Shown: positions 50,676 through 60,182 of the stretch, piece by piece | Position numbering within the stretch: the stretch's first letter is position 1 | Layout: each line of letters starts with the position of its first letter | Made by a program: the position numbers and the translations under genes | Notes under the pieces: model-generated | What the model saw: only the letters and a program-made list of their open reading frames with translations | Told to the model about the DNA's origin: nothing | The model's database searches: none | From: Sphingomonadales bacterium UBA2369 | GTDB lineage: Bacteria > Pseudomonadota > Alphaproteobacteria > Sphingomonadales > Sphingomonadaceae | NCBI GenBank assembly: GCA_002344055.1 | Contig: DDTH01000014.1 | Span: forward strand, 287,636-351,635 | DNA: 64,000 nucleotides | Reading direction: 5' to 3'

Positions 50676-52337
50676 TCAGCCGCGAAGACGCTTGTTCAGC
50701 GTTTCCTTCATGATCCCGCGCCGGATCGTCTTGTCGGTGGCGTCCTCCGGGCCATCCCACCAGCCGTCGTCGCGCATTTTCTTCGCGGCGGCCATGAAGC
50801 GGTCTGCGACTTCGGTGAACTCCGCGTCCGTATAGTTCAGGCTGAAGATGAAGCGGCCGGTGCCGACCCAGCTTAGCATCAGCCCCTCCGCGCGCAGATA
50901 ATATTGCAGCATCCAATTATAGCGCGACGGCGTCTCGTAGCTGACCGTCCAGATCGACGAGAGGTTCGACACGCGCGGGCTGAGCCCCTCGGCCTCCAGC
51001 CGCGCATTGAGCGCCGCCGCGCGGCCGTCCCAGCGTTCGTCGATCCCGTCATACAGCTTCGCGATTTCCGGCGTTTCCAGCCGCTTCAGGAACACGTTCA
51101 TCGCGCCCATCACATAGGGGTGCGAATTGAACGTACCGCGAGCGAGAAGCACGTCCACAGGCCGGTCCTCCTTGAAGCGGCGCATGAGGTCGGCACGCCC
51201 GGTGAGCACGCCAACGGGAAGGCCGCCGCCCAGCGATTTGCCGTAGGTGATCATGTCGGGCTGCACGCCGTAATAATCCTTCGCGCCGCCGGGAGCGAGG
51301 CGGAAGCCGACGAACACTTCGTCGAAGATCAAGACGATGCCCGCCTCGCGGCAGGTATCGGCAAGCCGCTTGAGCCACGCCGCATAGGCTTCGCGATCCA
51401 CCGTCGCGGCCTTGCGGCTGCTGTCGATCAGCGCGCCGTCGCTCGGCGCGGCGCTGTTCGGATGGAGCGCCTGCAGCGGGTTCACCAGCACGCAGGCAAT
51501 GTCGCTCCGCGTCTTCAGCACGTGCAGCGTCTGCTCGCTCATGTCGGCGAGCGTGTAGGTGCGCTGCTCGGGTACCGGATTGCCGACACCCGGCTGCACA
51601 TCGCCCCACCAGCCATGATAAGCGCCGGCGAAGCGGACGAGGTGCGTCTTGCCGGTGTGATAGCGGGCCAGCCGCACCGCCTGCATCACCGCCTCGGTGC
51701 CGGACATGTGGAAGCTGACCTCGTCCAGCCCGGACACTGCTTTCAGCCGCTCGACATTGTCGGTGACGACCGGGTGGAACAGGCCGAGCACCGGACCCAG
51801 CTCCGCCACCATCGCCGCGCCTTCCGCGATCGTCTCCTTGTAGAAATCATAGCCGAACAGGTTGACGCCGTAGCTGCCGGTCAGGTCGTAAAATTCGTTC
51901 CCGTCCAGATCGGCGATCTTCACCCCGTGCGACGATTGCACGAAGGTTCCGGACGGCAGCTTCTCCCGCACGATCGCGCTGAACTGGAACGGCACGCGAT
52001 ATTTGGCGGTGAATTGCAGGTCGGACAGGCCTTCGCGCGTCCGCTTCGTCTGTGCGATCGTCTTGGCGTAGCGGGTCAGGAACAACTCCGACAGCCGCTC
52101 GAACCCCGCCTTGCGCCGTGCCGCCACGTCCGAAGATGCGTCGTCAGCGTCGAAGAATTTCGCTTCGTCATAATCGTAAAAGGGGATCATCCCCGCGATC
52201 CTTTTGCCCATCTTGGCGTGGCCGACGATGCCGGGATGCTTCGCCTTGGACAGCTGCAACCGCCGCCGCGCCTTCGTCACGCCCAGCGCCAGCAGGAGAG
52301 CGGCGCCACCGGCCGCGGCGATATTTCTGCGTTTCAT
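50676..52337 (-). CDS. class III PLP aminotransferase (glutamate-1-semialdehyde aminomutase-like), membrane-anchored
   Basis: A 553-residue protein. An N-terminal hydrophobic segment (IAAAGGAALLLALGV) and about 100 extra residues precede the aminotransferase fold. PLP-binding features are FHMSGTEAVMQAVRLAR, LIFDEVFVGFRL and the Lys in ITYGKSLGGGLPVG. Class III enzymes use amino acids such as glutamate-1-semialdehyde, but the anchor and extension are unusual for HemL. It is divergent from phosphatidylserine decarboxylase, so a role in envelope lipid chemistry is possible but unproven. Confidence 0.83.
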   Translation of the reverse strand: MKRRNIAAAGGAALLLALGVTKARRRLQLSKAKHPGIVGHAKMGKRIAGMIPFYDYDEAKFFDADDASSDVAARRKAGFERLSELFLTRYAKTIAQTKRTREGLSDLQFTAKYRVPFQFSAIVREKLPSGTFVQSSHGVKIADLDGNEFYDLTGSYGVNLFGYDFYKETIAEGAAMVAELGPVLGLFHPVVTDNVERLKAVSGLDEVSFHMSGTEAVMQAVRLARYHTGKTHLVRFAGAYHGWWGDVQPGVGNPVPEQRTYTLADMSEQTLHVLKTRSDIACVLVNPLQALHPNSAAPSDGALIDSSRKAATVDREAYAAWLKRLADTCREAGIVLIFDEVFVGFRLAPGGAKDYYGVQPDMITYGKSLGGGLPVGVLTGRADLMRRFKEDRPVDVLLARGTFNSHPYVMGAMNVFLKRLETPEIAKLYDGIDERWDGRAAALNARLEAEGLSPRVSNLSSIWTVSYETPSRYNWMLQYYLRAEGLMLSWVGTGRFIFSLNYTDAEFTEVADRFMAAAKKMRDDGWWDGPEDATDKTIRRGIMKETLNKRLRG

Positions 52338-52406
52338 TCTTGTGACCCGATCTGTATGCCGTCCCGCCGGGCCATGACCTGACCAGCTGGGATTAAGAAT
52401 TTAGGC

Positions 52407-53381
52407 ATGCGCTCTGCCCTGCACAAACTCGTTGCTCAAGAGGACATCAATTTCCTCCTGACCAATCGCCTGCCGCGGCGGCTCACCACCCGCTTCGTGG
52501 GCTGGTTCTCGAAGATCCAGAATCCGGTCGTGCGCAAGACCTCGATCGCCGCCTGGAAATTGTTCTCCGACCTCGATCTCTCCGAGGCGAAAGAGACCAA
52601 GTTCAAGTCGATGCACGACGTCTTCATCCGCGAGCTGAAGCCCGGCGCGCGGCCGATCGAGCAGGATCCGAACATCATGGCCTCGCCGTCGGACGCGATT
52701 GTCGGCGCGCACGGGCGGATCGACGGGGACCGGCTCTATCAGGTGAAGGGCTTTCCCTACACGCTCGCCGACCTGCTGGGCGAGGAGGCGGACAGCGGCA
52801 CTTTCCGCAACGGCACCTTCGTGACGCTACGGCTGACCTCCAGCATGTATCACCGCTTCCACGCGCCGCACGATCTGGTGGTGGACCGCGTCACCTACAT
52901 TTCCGGCGACACCTGGAACGTGAATCCGGTGGCGCTGAAGCGGGTGGAAAAGCTCTTCTGCAAGAATGAGCGCGCGCTGGTGCACTGCCAGCTGCAGCCG
53001 TCCGGCCACCCGATCATGCTCGTGCCGGTCGCCGCCATTTTGGTCGCCAGCATCCGCTTCAACTTTGTCGATGTGCTGCGCCATCTGCATCCCAAGGGCG
53101 CGCGGCACGAGCGCAACCGCCGCCGGGGCGCGCAGAAGGCGCGGGCGCTGCGTACCAAAAGGCGCGGCGGCGGCGCGAAGCTTGGAGTCGTGCACAATAT
53201 CCCTTGCCGCGCCGAGGTGGCCAAGGGCGAGGAGATGGGCTGGTTCGAGCATGGCTCGACCATCATCATGTTCGCGCCGGAGGGCTTCGAGCTGGCCGAG
53301 GGGCTGGAAGAAGGCATGCAGATCAAGGCCGGTCAGGCGCTGATGCGGCTGCCGGCTGAAACGGAGATCGGTACCGAATGA
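52407..53381 (+). CDS. psd: phosphatidylserine decarboxylase family protein
   Basis: A 324-residue protein. The self-cleavage and pyruvoyl-forming motif is Gly283-Ser284-Thr285 (WFEHGSTIIMFAPEG). STMYHRFHAPHDL-like MYHRFHAPHDLVV and GDTWNVNP are typical core motifs. It should convert phosphatidylserine to phosphatidylethanolamine at the inner membrane. A basic Arg-rich insertion (KGARHERNRRRGAQKARALR) lies before the cleavage site. Its stop overlaps the next gene's start (ATGA). Confidence 0.87.
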   Translation: MRSALHKLVAQEDINFLLTNRLPRRLTTRFVGWFSKIQNPVVRKTSIAAWKLFSDLDLSEAKETKFKSMHDVFIRELKPGARPIEQDPNIMASPSDAIVGAHGRIDGDRLYQVKGFPYTLADLLGEEADSGTFRNGTFVTLRLTSSMYHRFHAPHDLVVDRVTYISGDTWNVNPVALKRVEKLFCKNERALVHCQLQPSGHPIMLVPVAAILVASIRFNFVDVLRHLHPKGARHERNRRRGAQKARALRTKRRGGGAKLGVVHNIPCRAEVAKGEEMGWFEHGSTIIMFAPEGFELAEGLEEGMQIKAGQALMRLPAETEIGTE

Positions 53382-54754
53382 AACGCCTGATTGCTGTCCT
53401 CGCCGCCTTCCTTTCCACCGCGGCCTGGGCGCAGACGGCCCCCAATGACACCCGCGCCCGCGCCGAGCGCGATCTGTTTGAGCGCGTCGTGGAAATCCCC
53501 ACCGTCGCGGGTCGCGGCGAGATGCCCCGGTTGACCGCCTTGCTCGCGCAGGAATTCCGCAGCGTCGGCATCACCGACATCCGCATCCAGCCGCATGGCG
53601 ACACGCAGTCGATGATCGTCCGCTGGCCGGCGGCGCGTCGCTCGAATTTGAAGCCGATCCTGCTGCTGGCGCATATGGATGTGGTCGAAGCGCGTCGGGA
53701 GGATTGGACGCACGATCCGTTCGAATTCCGCGAGGCGGACGGCTATTATTGGGGGCGCGGCGCTTCCGACAACAAGGCCGGTGTAGTGGCGATTGTCGCG
53801 GTGCTGAAGCGGCTTAAGGCGTCGGGTTTTCAGCCCAATCGCGACATCATCGTGCTCTTCACCGGCGACGAGGAAACGCAGCAGGACGGCGCGCGCCTCG
53901 CCGCAAGCGAATGGCGGTCGCTGATCGACGCCGAATATGCGCTGAATTCGGACGGCGGTGGCGGTGCGATCTTCCGCGACGGGCGGGTGCGCGGCTTCGG
54001 CTTCCAGACCGGCGAGAAGGTCTATTCCGACTTCCGCTTCCTCACCACCAATCGCGGCGGCCATAGCTCCGCCCCGCGCGCCGACAATGCGATCTACCAG
54101 CTCGCCGGGGCGCTGCGGAATCTGGAGGCCTATCGCTTCACGCCGCTGCTGAACGAGACCACCCGCGCCTCGTTCGAAGCGACCGTTGCGTCCGACAATG
54201 GTCTGTGGGGTGCCACCATCCGCGCCTGGCTCGACGATCCGGAAAATATGGAAAAAGCCGATGCGGTCGAGGCGCTCTCGCCCGGCTCCACCCGCACCCG
54301 CTGTATCGCCACGCAACTTGCGGCCGGCCATGCTCCCAACGCGCTGCCGCAGCGGGCCGAAGCTACGGTGAATTGCCGCATCTTTCCCGGCGTCGATCCC
54401 GCCGAAGTGCTGCGCGAATTGCAGGCGATTGCGGGCCGTGAGGTCCGGGTCGAAGTCATCGACGCGGCTGTGCCTTCCCCGGCCAGCCCGCTGCGCGCTG
54501 ACATCATGGACGCTTACCGGGCGGCGCTCTCGCGCAAATTCCCGAACGCGCCGCTGGTGCCGGTGCAGCTGAACGGTGCGACCGACGGCGCCTATATGCG
54601 CGCGGCGGGCATTCCGACCTATGGCGTCGGCGCGCTGTGGAGCTGGATCGGCGACCAGTCCGGTGTCCACGGTCTGAACGAGCGCGTGGTGATCAAGGCC
54701 TTCCACGACCAGATCGACATATGGGAGGAAATGCTGCGCACGCTGGCGGGGTAG
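53378..54754 (+). CDS. exported M20 family metallopeptidase
   Basis: A 458-residue hydrolase with a signal peptide (cut after AAWAQ). The di-zinc ligands are visible: His99 and Asp101 (LLLAHMDVV), Asp131 (WGRGASDNK) and the Glu pair 165-166 (FTGDEETQ). A dimerisation/lid domain lies in between. It probably acts as a periplasmic dipeptidase or aminoacylase; the substrate is unknown. It overlaps psd by four bases. Confidence 0.88.
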   Translation: MKRLIAVLAAFLSTAAWAQTAPNDTRARAERDLFERVVEIPTVAGRGEMPRLTALLAQEFRSVGITDIRIQPHGDTQSMIVRWPAARRSNLKPILLLAHMDVVEARREDWTHDPFEFREADGYYWGRGASDNKAGVVAIVAVLKRLKASGFQPNRDIIVLFTGDEETQQDGARLAASEWRSLIDAEYALNSDGGGGAIFRDGRVRGFGFQTGEKVYSDFRFLTTNRGGHSSAPRADNAIYQLAGALRNLEAYRFTPLLNETTRASFEATVASDNGLWGATIRAWLDDPENMEKADAVEALSPGSTRTRCIATQLAAGHAPNALPQRAEATVNCRIFPGVDPAEVLRELQAIAGREVRVEVIDAAVPSPASPLRADIMDAYRAALSRKFPNAPLVPVQLNGATDGAYMRAAGIPTYGVGALWSWIGDQSGVHGLNERVVIKAFHDQIDIWEEMLRTLAG

Positions 54755-54757
54755 GAG

Positions 54758-55918
54758 CTAGCCCAGCTTCGGCAGCGCCCGCTCCAGCCGCGCCAGCGCT
54801 TCATCCAGCGTCGCATCCTGCTTGGCGTGGCAGAGACGGACGAGGTGGGTCACCGGCTCTTCCGCGTAGAATGCGGAGATGGGGATCGCGGCCACGCCCG
54901 CCTCGGTGACCATCCATTCGCAGAATGCCGCATCGTCCATCGATATGCCGGACGCGGCGAGGTCCAGCGACAGGAACCAGGTCGCTTCGCTCGGCAGGGT
55001 CTTCAGGCCCAGCCGCTCCAGACCGTCAGCCAGCCGATCGCGCGAGCGCTGAAAGCCGAGGCGCGACCCTTCGACCCAGGCCATTGATCCACGCAGTCCT
55101 TCCGCGACCGCATATTGCAGGTTAGGTGGCGTGGTGAAGGTCAGGAATTGGTGCGCCCTGGCGAGCACCCGCGCGAGTTCCGGTGCGGCGCACAGCCAAC
55201 CGACCTTCCACCCGGTCATCGCGAAAATCTTGCCCGCGGAGCCGATCTTCACCGTCCGCTCGCGCATCCCCGGCATGGCCATCAGCGGAATGTGCCGTAC
55301 GTCGTCGAAGACGACATGCTCCCACACTTCGTCACTGATCGCGATCAGATCGCGCGAGACGCAGAAATCGGCCAGCAGCGCCAACTCGTCTGCACGCGCC
55401 ACGGAAGCAGCCGGATTGAGCGGGTTGCACAGGATGATCGCCCGCGTCGCCGGTGTGACATTGGCCTCCAGCGCTTCGCGCGTGATCCGCCAGTCCGGCG
55501 GTGCGAGCCGCACCAGCCGCGCCGTGCCGCCCGCGCGCTCGATCAGCGGCTTGTAGGCGTCATAGAGCGGCTGAAAGAGCAGGACCTCGTCGCCCGGGGA
55601 AACGAGCGCCAGGATGGAGGCAGCCAGCGCTTCGGTCGCACCAGAAGTGACCACGACCTCTTGGGCATCCAAGTCGACTTCCTGAGCAGTGCGATAATGC
55701 GCTGCCACCGCCTCCCGCAGCTCCGGCAGGCCCAGCATCGGTGGATACTGGCTGGACCGCGCGGTCAGCGCCTCTGCCGCGGCGGCGAGCACTTCGGGCG
55801 GCCCGTTCGCGTCGGGAAAGCCCTGACCCAGATTGATCGCCCCGGTCTCGCGCGCCCGCATTGACATGCGTTCGAAGAAGGAGACGGCCATGTTGGCGTA
55901 AAGCGGGTGCATGCACAT
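54758..55918 (-). CDS. class I/II pyridoxal-phosphate aminotransferase
   Basis: A 386-residue fold-type I aminotransferase. INLGQGFPDANGPPEVL at the N-terminus, TSGATEALAASI, CNPLNPAASV, ISDEVWEHVVF, and the PLP Lys in KIGSAGKIFAMTGWKVGW match the methionine/kynurenine aminotransferase-like group (YbdL, glutamine transaminase K). The precise substrate cannot be assigned. It is convergent with the peptidase gene. Confidence 0.88.
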   Translation of the reverse strand: MCMHPLYANMAVSFFERMSMRARETGAINLGQGFPDANGPPEVLAAAAEALTARSSQYPPMLGLPELREAVAAHYRTAQEVDLDAQEVVVTSGATEALAASILALVSPGDEVLLFQPLYDAYKPLIERAGGTARLVRLAPPDWRITREALEANVTPATRAIILCNPLNPAASVARADELALLADFCVSRDLIAISDEVWEHVVFDDVRHIPLMAMPGMRERTVKIGSAGKIFAMTGWKVGWLCAAPELARVLARAHQFLTFTTPPNLQYAVAEGLRGSMAWVEGSRLGFQRSRDRLADGLERLGLKTLPSEATWFLSLDLAASGISMDDAAFCEWMVTEAGVAAIPISAFYAEEPVTHLVRLCHAKQDATLDEALARLERALPKLG

Positions 55919-56109
55919 CCGCTAGCACGGCAACATGGCCGACGGCGAGGTGTCCGATTTCGGACACCTGAGCGTCCATCGCCTGTCCGCTTGCGGACGG
56001 ATTTCGCCTGATTTTTCGACGACTTGATGCTCCCGGTCGACGAACTGTCTGGCACGTATCCTGCTACAGGTGTGGCAACGGCGCGGTAGGCGCCGGTTGG
56101 GAGGGGTAT

Positions 56110-58260
56110 TTGCGTTCTTCATTCACGAGCCTGCGCGCTCGCACCCGTCTGGCCGCCGGCGTCGCGGTCGCATCCCTCGCTTTTGCGGGGCCGGCTCTCG
56201 CCCAGACCGAGGCGCCGCCTCCCGCGCCCGCGCCGACCCCGGCTCCCGCCGCCCCCGAAAGCGGCGAGGCACCGCCGCCCGAGGCCAGCGCGGCGCCGGA
56301 GGGCCGCCGCACCTACACGCCGGAGGACTTCGCCCGCTACGCGCCGCGTACTGCGCTCGACATGCTGCAGCGTGTCCCGGGCTTCACCATTCAGTCGGCG
56401 CAGGTCCAGCGCGGCCTGGGTCAGGCCAGCGGCAACGTGCTGCTGAACGGCCAGCGCGTGTCGAACCAGTCGGACGATATCGTCACCCAGCTTGGCCGGA
56501 TCCCTGCGGGCAATGTGGTGCGGATCGAGATTGCCGACGCGGCGACGCTCGATATTCCCGGCCTGTCGGGGCAGATCGCCAACATCATCGTCCGCGCGCA
56601 GGGGATTACCGGCCAGTTCAGCTGGAATCCGGAATTCCGCCCGAACTATTCCGATCCCTTATTCTCGCGCTTCAGCGTGTCGGTCAGCGGCAAGCAGGGG
56701 CCGGTCGAATATACGTTGGGCCTCGAGAATCAGGCATCTCGCGGGGCCGCGGGTGGCCCGACCCTGATCCTGAATGCCGACCGATCCTTGCGGGAGAGCC
56801 GCTACGACGAACTGACGTCCAATTTCGATCAGCCGCGCGTCAGCGCGCGATTCGTGATCGACGGGCCGGGCAGTTCGGTCGGCAATCTCAACATGATCTA
56901 CCGGGATTATTGGTACAATTATAACGAAAATGGCGTCCGCACCCGGCCGGGCCAACTGCCGTTCGATCGCACGGTGCGCAGCCAGGAGGACGGTCACAAT
57001 TACGAGATTGGCGGCGATTTCGAATTCGCGCTTGGCTCCGGCCGGCTGAAGCTGATCGGGCTGCAGCGTTATGCGTCAAATCTGCTGAACGACGAGGCGG
57101 TGACCACCTTCCGCGACGGTCGGGCCACGCAAGGCTCCTATTTCGTCCGTGAGTCCGGCGAACTGGAGCGGATCGCCCGCGCCGAATATCGCATCCGCGC
57201 CCTGGGCGGCGACTGGCAGCTGTCGGGCGAGGCGGCGTTCAACTCGCTCGACGTCTCCGCTTTGTTCGGCACGCTTCAGGCCGACGGCAGCGTCAATCTG
57301 GCGCCGTTTCCGGGCAGCGCCGCGCGGGTCGAGGAAGCCCGCTACGAAGGTATATTGAGCTACAGCCGCCCGCTGGCCGAGGGGCTGACCATTCAGGTCG
57401 CGGCGGGCGCGGAATATTCGCAGCTGTCGCAGGTCGGCGCCGGTGGTCTTACCCGCGAGTTTGTAAGGCCGAAGGGCAATATCAACGTCGCCTGGAACGC
57501 CGATCCCAACACGACGCTGAACCTGCGCCTCAACCGCCGGGTCGGCCAGATCAGCTTCTTCAACTTCGTCGACAGCATCAACCTGAACGACGGTATCGGT
57601 AACAATGGCAACGTGAACCTCGTCCCGCCGCAAAGCTGGGAAGCGGAGGTGGAAGGCGTGCGCCGCTTCGGTCCGTACGGCCAGACGACGCTGCGTCTCT
57701 ACTATCACGCCATCGAGGACGTGATCGACGTCATTCCCATCGGCGCGACCGGGCAGGGGATCGGCAATATCGACAGCGCCACCCGGATCGGTGCGGACTG
57801 GCGCACGACGATCAATTTCGATCCGTTCGGCTGGCGCGGGGCGCGGCTCGATTTCCGCGTGCTGCTGCAGCATAGTGAGGTCGAGGATCCGCTGACCGGC
57901 GAAATGCGCCAGATCAGCAACATTACCCGCCGCTTTTTCGAAGGCCAGTTCCGCTGGGACATTCCTGGCACCGATTTCGCAATCGGCAGCGCCTGGTCGA
58001 GCGTGAAGAATGCGTTCAACTATCGCCTGACCGAAGTGGGCCGGCAGAATGAGGGGCCGATCTTCCTGAATGCCTATGTCGAGCACAAGGACGTGTTCGG
58101 GCTGACGGTCCGCGCCACGATCGGCAACACCGCCGACGCGCGCCAGACCTGGGACCGCACGGTCTATGTCGGGCGCCGCGACGGGCCGGTGGACTTTTAC
58201 GAGCAGCGCGACCGGCTGATCGGGCCGATCTTCGCCTTCCAGGTGCGGGGAAGATTCTAG
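56110..58260 (+). CDS. TonB-dependent receptor
   Basis: A 716-residue outer-membrane receptor. A signal peptide ends in GPALAQ, followed by a Pro/Ala-rich stretch. The plug domain has ARYAPRTALDMLQRVPGFTI, NVLLNGQRVS and IPAGNVVRIEI. The rest is beta-barrel with the terminal Phe (QVRGRF). The start is TTG 56110 with GGGAGGGG just upstream; no ATG lies close by in frame. The ligand is unknown. Its stop overlaps that of the DUF411 gene. Confidence 0.88.
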   Translation: MRSSFTSLRARTRLAAGVAVASLAFAGPALAQTEAPPPAPAPTPAPAAPESGEAPPPEASAAPEGRRTYTPEDFARYAPRTALDMLQRVPGFTIQSAQVQRGLGQASGNVLLNGQRVSNQSDDIVTQLGRIPAGNVVRIEIADAATLDIPGLSGQIANIIVRAQGITGQFSWNPEFRPNYSDPLFSRFSVSVSGKQGPVEYTLGLENQASRGAAGGPTLILNADRSLRESRYDELTSNFDQPRVSARFVIDGPGSSVGNLNMIYRDYWYNYNENGVRTRPGQLPFDRTVRSQEDGHNYEIGGDFEFALGSGRLKLIGLQRYASNLLNDEAVTTFRDGRATQGSYFVRESGELERIARAEYRIRALGGDWQLSGEAAFNSLDVSALFGTLQADGSVNLAPFPGSAARVEEARYEGILSYSRPLAEGLTIQVAAGAEYSQLSQVGAGGLTREFVRPKGNINVAWNADPNTTLNLRLNRRVGQISFFNFVDSINLNDGIGNNGNVNLVPPQSWEAEVEGVRRFGPYGQTTLRLYYHAIEDVIDVIPIGATGQGIGNIDSATRIGADWRTTINFDPFGWRGARLDFRVLLQHSEVEDPLTGEMRQISNITRRFFEGQFRWDIPGTDFAIGSAWSSVKNAFNYRLTEVGRQNEGPIFLNAYVEHKDVFGLTVRATIGNTADARQTWDRTVYVGRRDGPVDFYEQRDRLIGPIFAFQVRGRF

Positions 58261-58724
58261 CCGTTGTGGACGGTGAAGATGCTCGTGCTGCCGTCCCGCG
58301 CCACCAGCAGCGTGGCATAGCGCTCGCGGCGGTCGCCCATCTCCATGCCGGGTGAGCCGATCGGCATGCCGGGCACGGCGATGCCGCGCGCGTCAGGCCG
58401 CTCGCGCAGCAGCCGCTCGACATCCGAAGCGGGGACGTGGCCCTCGACGAAATAGCCGCCCGTCTCGCCCGTGTGACAGGAGCGCAAGGCGTTCACGATG
58501 CCCAACCGGTCGGCGATCGGCTGCAGATCCTCGTTCATGTTCACGGTGACCTCGAAGCCGGCCGCGCGGAGATGATCGACCCAGCCGCCGCAGCAGCCGC
58601 AACTCGCCGAGCGGTGGACGGTAATCGCCTTCACCGGCTCGCGCGCCCCGCACGCGACAAGCGCCGCCGCCGTCAGCCCGATAAATCCGCGCCGGGTCAA
58701 TTCCATCGTCTCAATCCTCTTCAT
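58257..58724 (-). CDS. DUF411 metal-binding protein
   Basis: A 155-residue exported protein from ATG 58724, which overlaps the moaC stop (ATGA); the frame further upstream lies in moaC. An RR-type signal (LTRRGFIGLTAAALVACG, with possible Tat and lipobox features) precedes the DUF411 core. HRSASCGCCGGWVDHL holds the CxCC cluster, and SCHTGETGGYFVEGHVPA and GMPIGSPGMEMG supply further Cys, His and Met. DUF411 proteins are linked to copper handling. Its place at the end of the moa operon may reflect the Cu link of molybdopterin assembly; this is inference. Confidence 0.87.
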   Translation of the reverse strand: MKRIETMELTRRGFIGLTAAALVACGAREPVKAITVHRSASCGCCGGWVDHLRAAGFEVTVNMNEDLQPIADRLGIVNALRSCHTGETGGYFVEGHVPASDVERLLRERPDARGIAVPGMPIGSPGMEMGDRRERYATLLVARDGSTSIFTVHNG

Positions 58725-59197
58725 GCCGGGTGCCAGCTCCCGGATTTGCCGCCGCTCTTGGCGGTCACCTCGATGCCGCCGATCACCATCGTCCGGTCGA
58801 CCGCCTTCAGCATGTCGAACAAAGTCAGGCAAGCGACCGAAACGGCGGTCAGCGCTTCCATCTCGACGCCGGTCTGGCCGTTGGTCCTCGCTTCGGCCTC
58901 GACGCGGAAGCCGGGCAAGGCATCATCCGCCAAGATCCGCACCGCCACTTTGCTCAGGGGCAGGGGATGGCAAAGCGGGATGAGTTCGGCCGTGCGCTTG
59001 GCTGCCATGATCCCGGCCAGTTCGGCGGTGTGGAGCACGACGCCCTTGGGGGCGGTGCCCTCGGCGACGGCGGCAAGCGTTTCGGGCAGGCAGCGCAATT
59101 CGCCGCGCGCGGTCGCGGTGCGCGCCGTCGCCGGCTTGTCGGATACGTCGACCATTGTTGCCCGACCGCCCCTGTCGATATGACTGAGGCCGCTCAC
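58721..59197 (-). CDS. moaC: cyclic pyranopterin monophosphate synthase MoaC
   Basis: A 158-residue enzyme of molybdenum cofactor synthesis. The motifs GRATMVDVSDKPATARTA, AAKRTAELIPLCHPLPL, GVEMEALTAVSVACLTLFDM and GGKSGSW are all present. It overlaps moaB upstream and the DUF411 gene downstream by ATGA. MoaA is not in the window. Confidence 0.96.
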   Translation of the reverse strand: MSGLSHIDRGGRATMVDVSDKPATARTATARGELRCLPETLAAVAEGTAPKGVVLHTAELAGIMAAKRTAELIPLCHPLPLSKVAVRILADDALPGFRVEAEARTNGQTGVEMEALTAVSVACLTLFDMLKAVDRTMVIGGIEVTAKSGGKSGSWHPA

Positions 59198-59727
59198 AGC
59201 AGGCCCTCGAGGCGCGGAATGTTGCCGGCGAGCGAGCAGGGACGGTGGCGGCTGTCCAGTTCCTTGGCGAGCACCAGATCCCAGCCGTCGCGGCAGGCAC
59301 CCGTCGAGCCGGGCAGGCAGAAGATGAAGGTGTCGCCGATCTGCCCCGCCAGCGCGCGCGACTGCAAGGTCGCGACACCGACCGTGCCAAGGCTCGCCTG
59401 ATGGAACACCACCGCGAATCCGTCCATCTCGCGCCGGAGCATCGGTCGCACCGCCTCCGGGGTCACGTCGCGCGGCGCGAAGCCGGTGCCGCCGGTGGAG
59501 ATGATGATGTCGATCCCGGGATCATCGGCCCAGGCCGACACCTGCGCCTGAATGGCCTCGACATCGTCGGGCACGATCGTCCGGCCCGCGAGGCGATGGC
59601 CGGCGCCGGCGATCCGCTCCGCCAGCAACGCGCCCGATTTGTCCGTTTCCTCGGTCCTTGTGTCGGAGACGACGAGCACCGCGATATGGAGCGGATGGAA
59701 GGTCAGTTTCTCGTCGATCCCGTGCAT
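59194..59727 (-). CDS. moaB: MoaB/Mog-type molybdopterin protein
   Basis: A 177-residue protein with the MPT-binding fold: VLVVSDTRTEETDKSG, IISTGGTGFAPRDVTPEAV and FCLPGSTGACRDGWDLVL. It is likely to adenylylate molybdopterin. ATG 59727 lies on the last base of the moaE stop (TGATG); an upstream in-frame ATG at 59739 would lie inside moaE. Confidence 0.93.
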   Translation of the reverse strand: MHGIDEKLTFHPLHIAVLVVSDTRTEETDKSGALLAERIAGAGHRLAGRTIVPDDVEAIQAQVSAWADDPGIDIIISTGGTGFAPRDVTPEAVRPMLRREMDGFAVVFHQASLGTVGVATLQSRALAGQIGDTFIFCLPGSTGACRDGWDLVLAKELDSRHRPCSLAGNIPRLEGLL

Positions 59728-60182
59728 CAATCTTCCCACCGCGCGCGGTCGGCGCGGTCGCCCTCGGTTGGCTCGATCCAGCGCGATCCGTCAACCGCAT
59801 CCTCGCGCTTCCAGAAGACAGCGTCGGTCTTCAGCCGGTCCATCAGATAGTCTACCGCCTCGATCGCCGCCCGGCGATGCGCCGCCGCCGCCGCGACGAA
59901 CACGATCGCCTCACCCGGCGCGATCTGTCCGCAGCGGTGCACCACGCGCACGGCCGACAGGTCGAACCTCGTCGTGACCGCCCGCGCGGCTTCATCGAGC
60001 GATGTCTGGGTGAGACGCGGATGATGGTCGAGGAACAGCCCGGTGACCGTGCTGCCAGCCTTGCTCGTCGCGCGGGCGAGGCCGGTGAAGGACGCCACCG
60101 CGCCGGCGCCGCTCGTGGCAAAACATGCCAACTCCGCCGCCGGATCGAAGGCGGCTTGGACGAGGCGGGCGTCGATGCTCAT
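59727..60182 (-). CDS. moaE: molybdopterin synthase catalytic subunit MoaE
   Basis: A 151-residue large subunit. VASFTGLARATSKAGS, FLDHHPRLTQ, VVHRCGQIAPGEAIVFVAAAAAHR and the catalytic Lys region DRLKTDAVFWKRE are characteristic. It transfers sulfur from MoaD to precursor Z. It overlaps moaD by four bases. Confidence 0.95.
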   Translation of the reverse strand: MSIDARLVQAAFDPAAELACFATSGAGAVASFTGLARATSKAGSTVTGLFLDHHPRLTQTSLDEAARAVTTRFDLSAVRVVHRCGQIAPGEAIVFVAAAAAHRRAAIEAVDYLMDRLKTDAVFWKREDAVDGSRWIEPTEGDRADRARWED

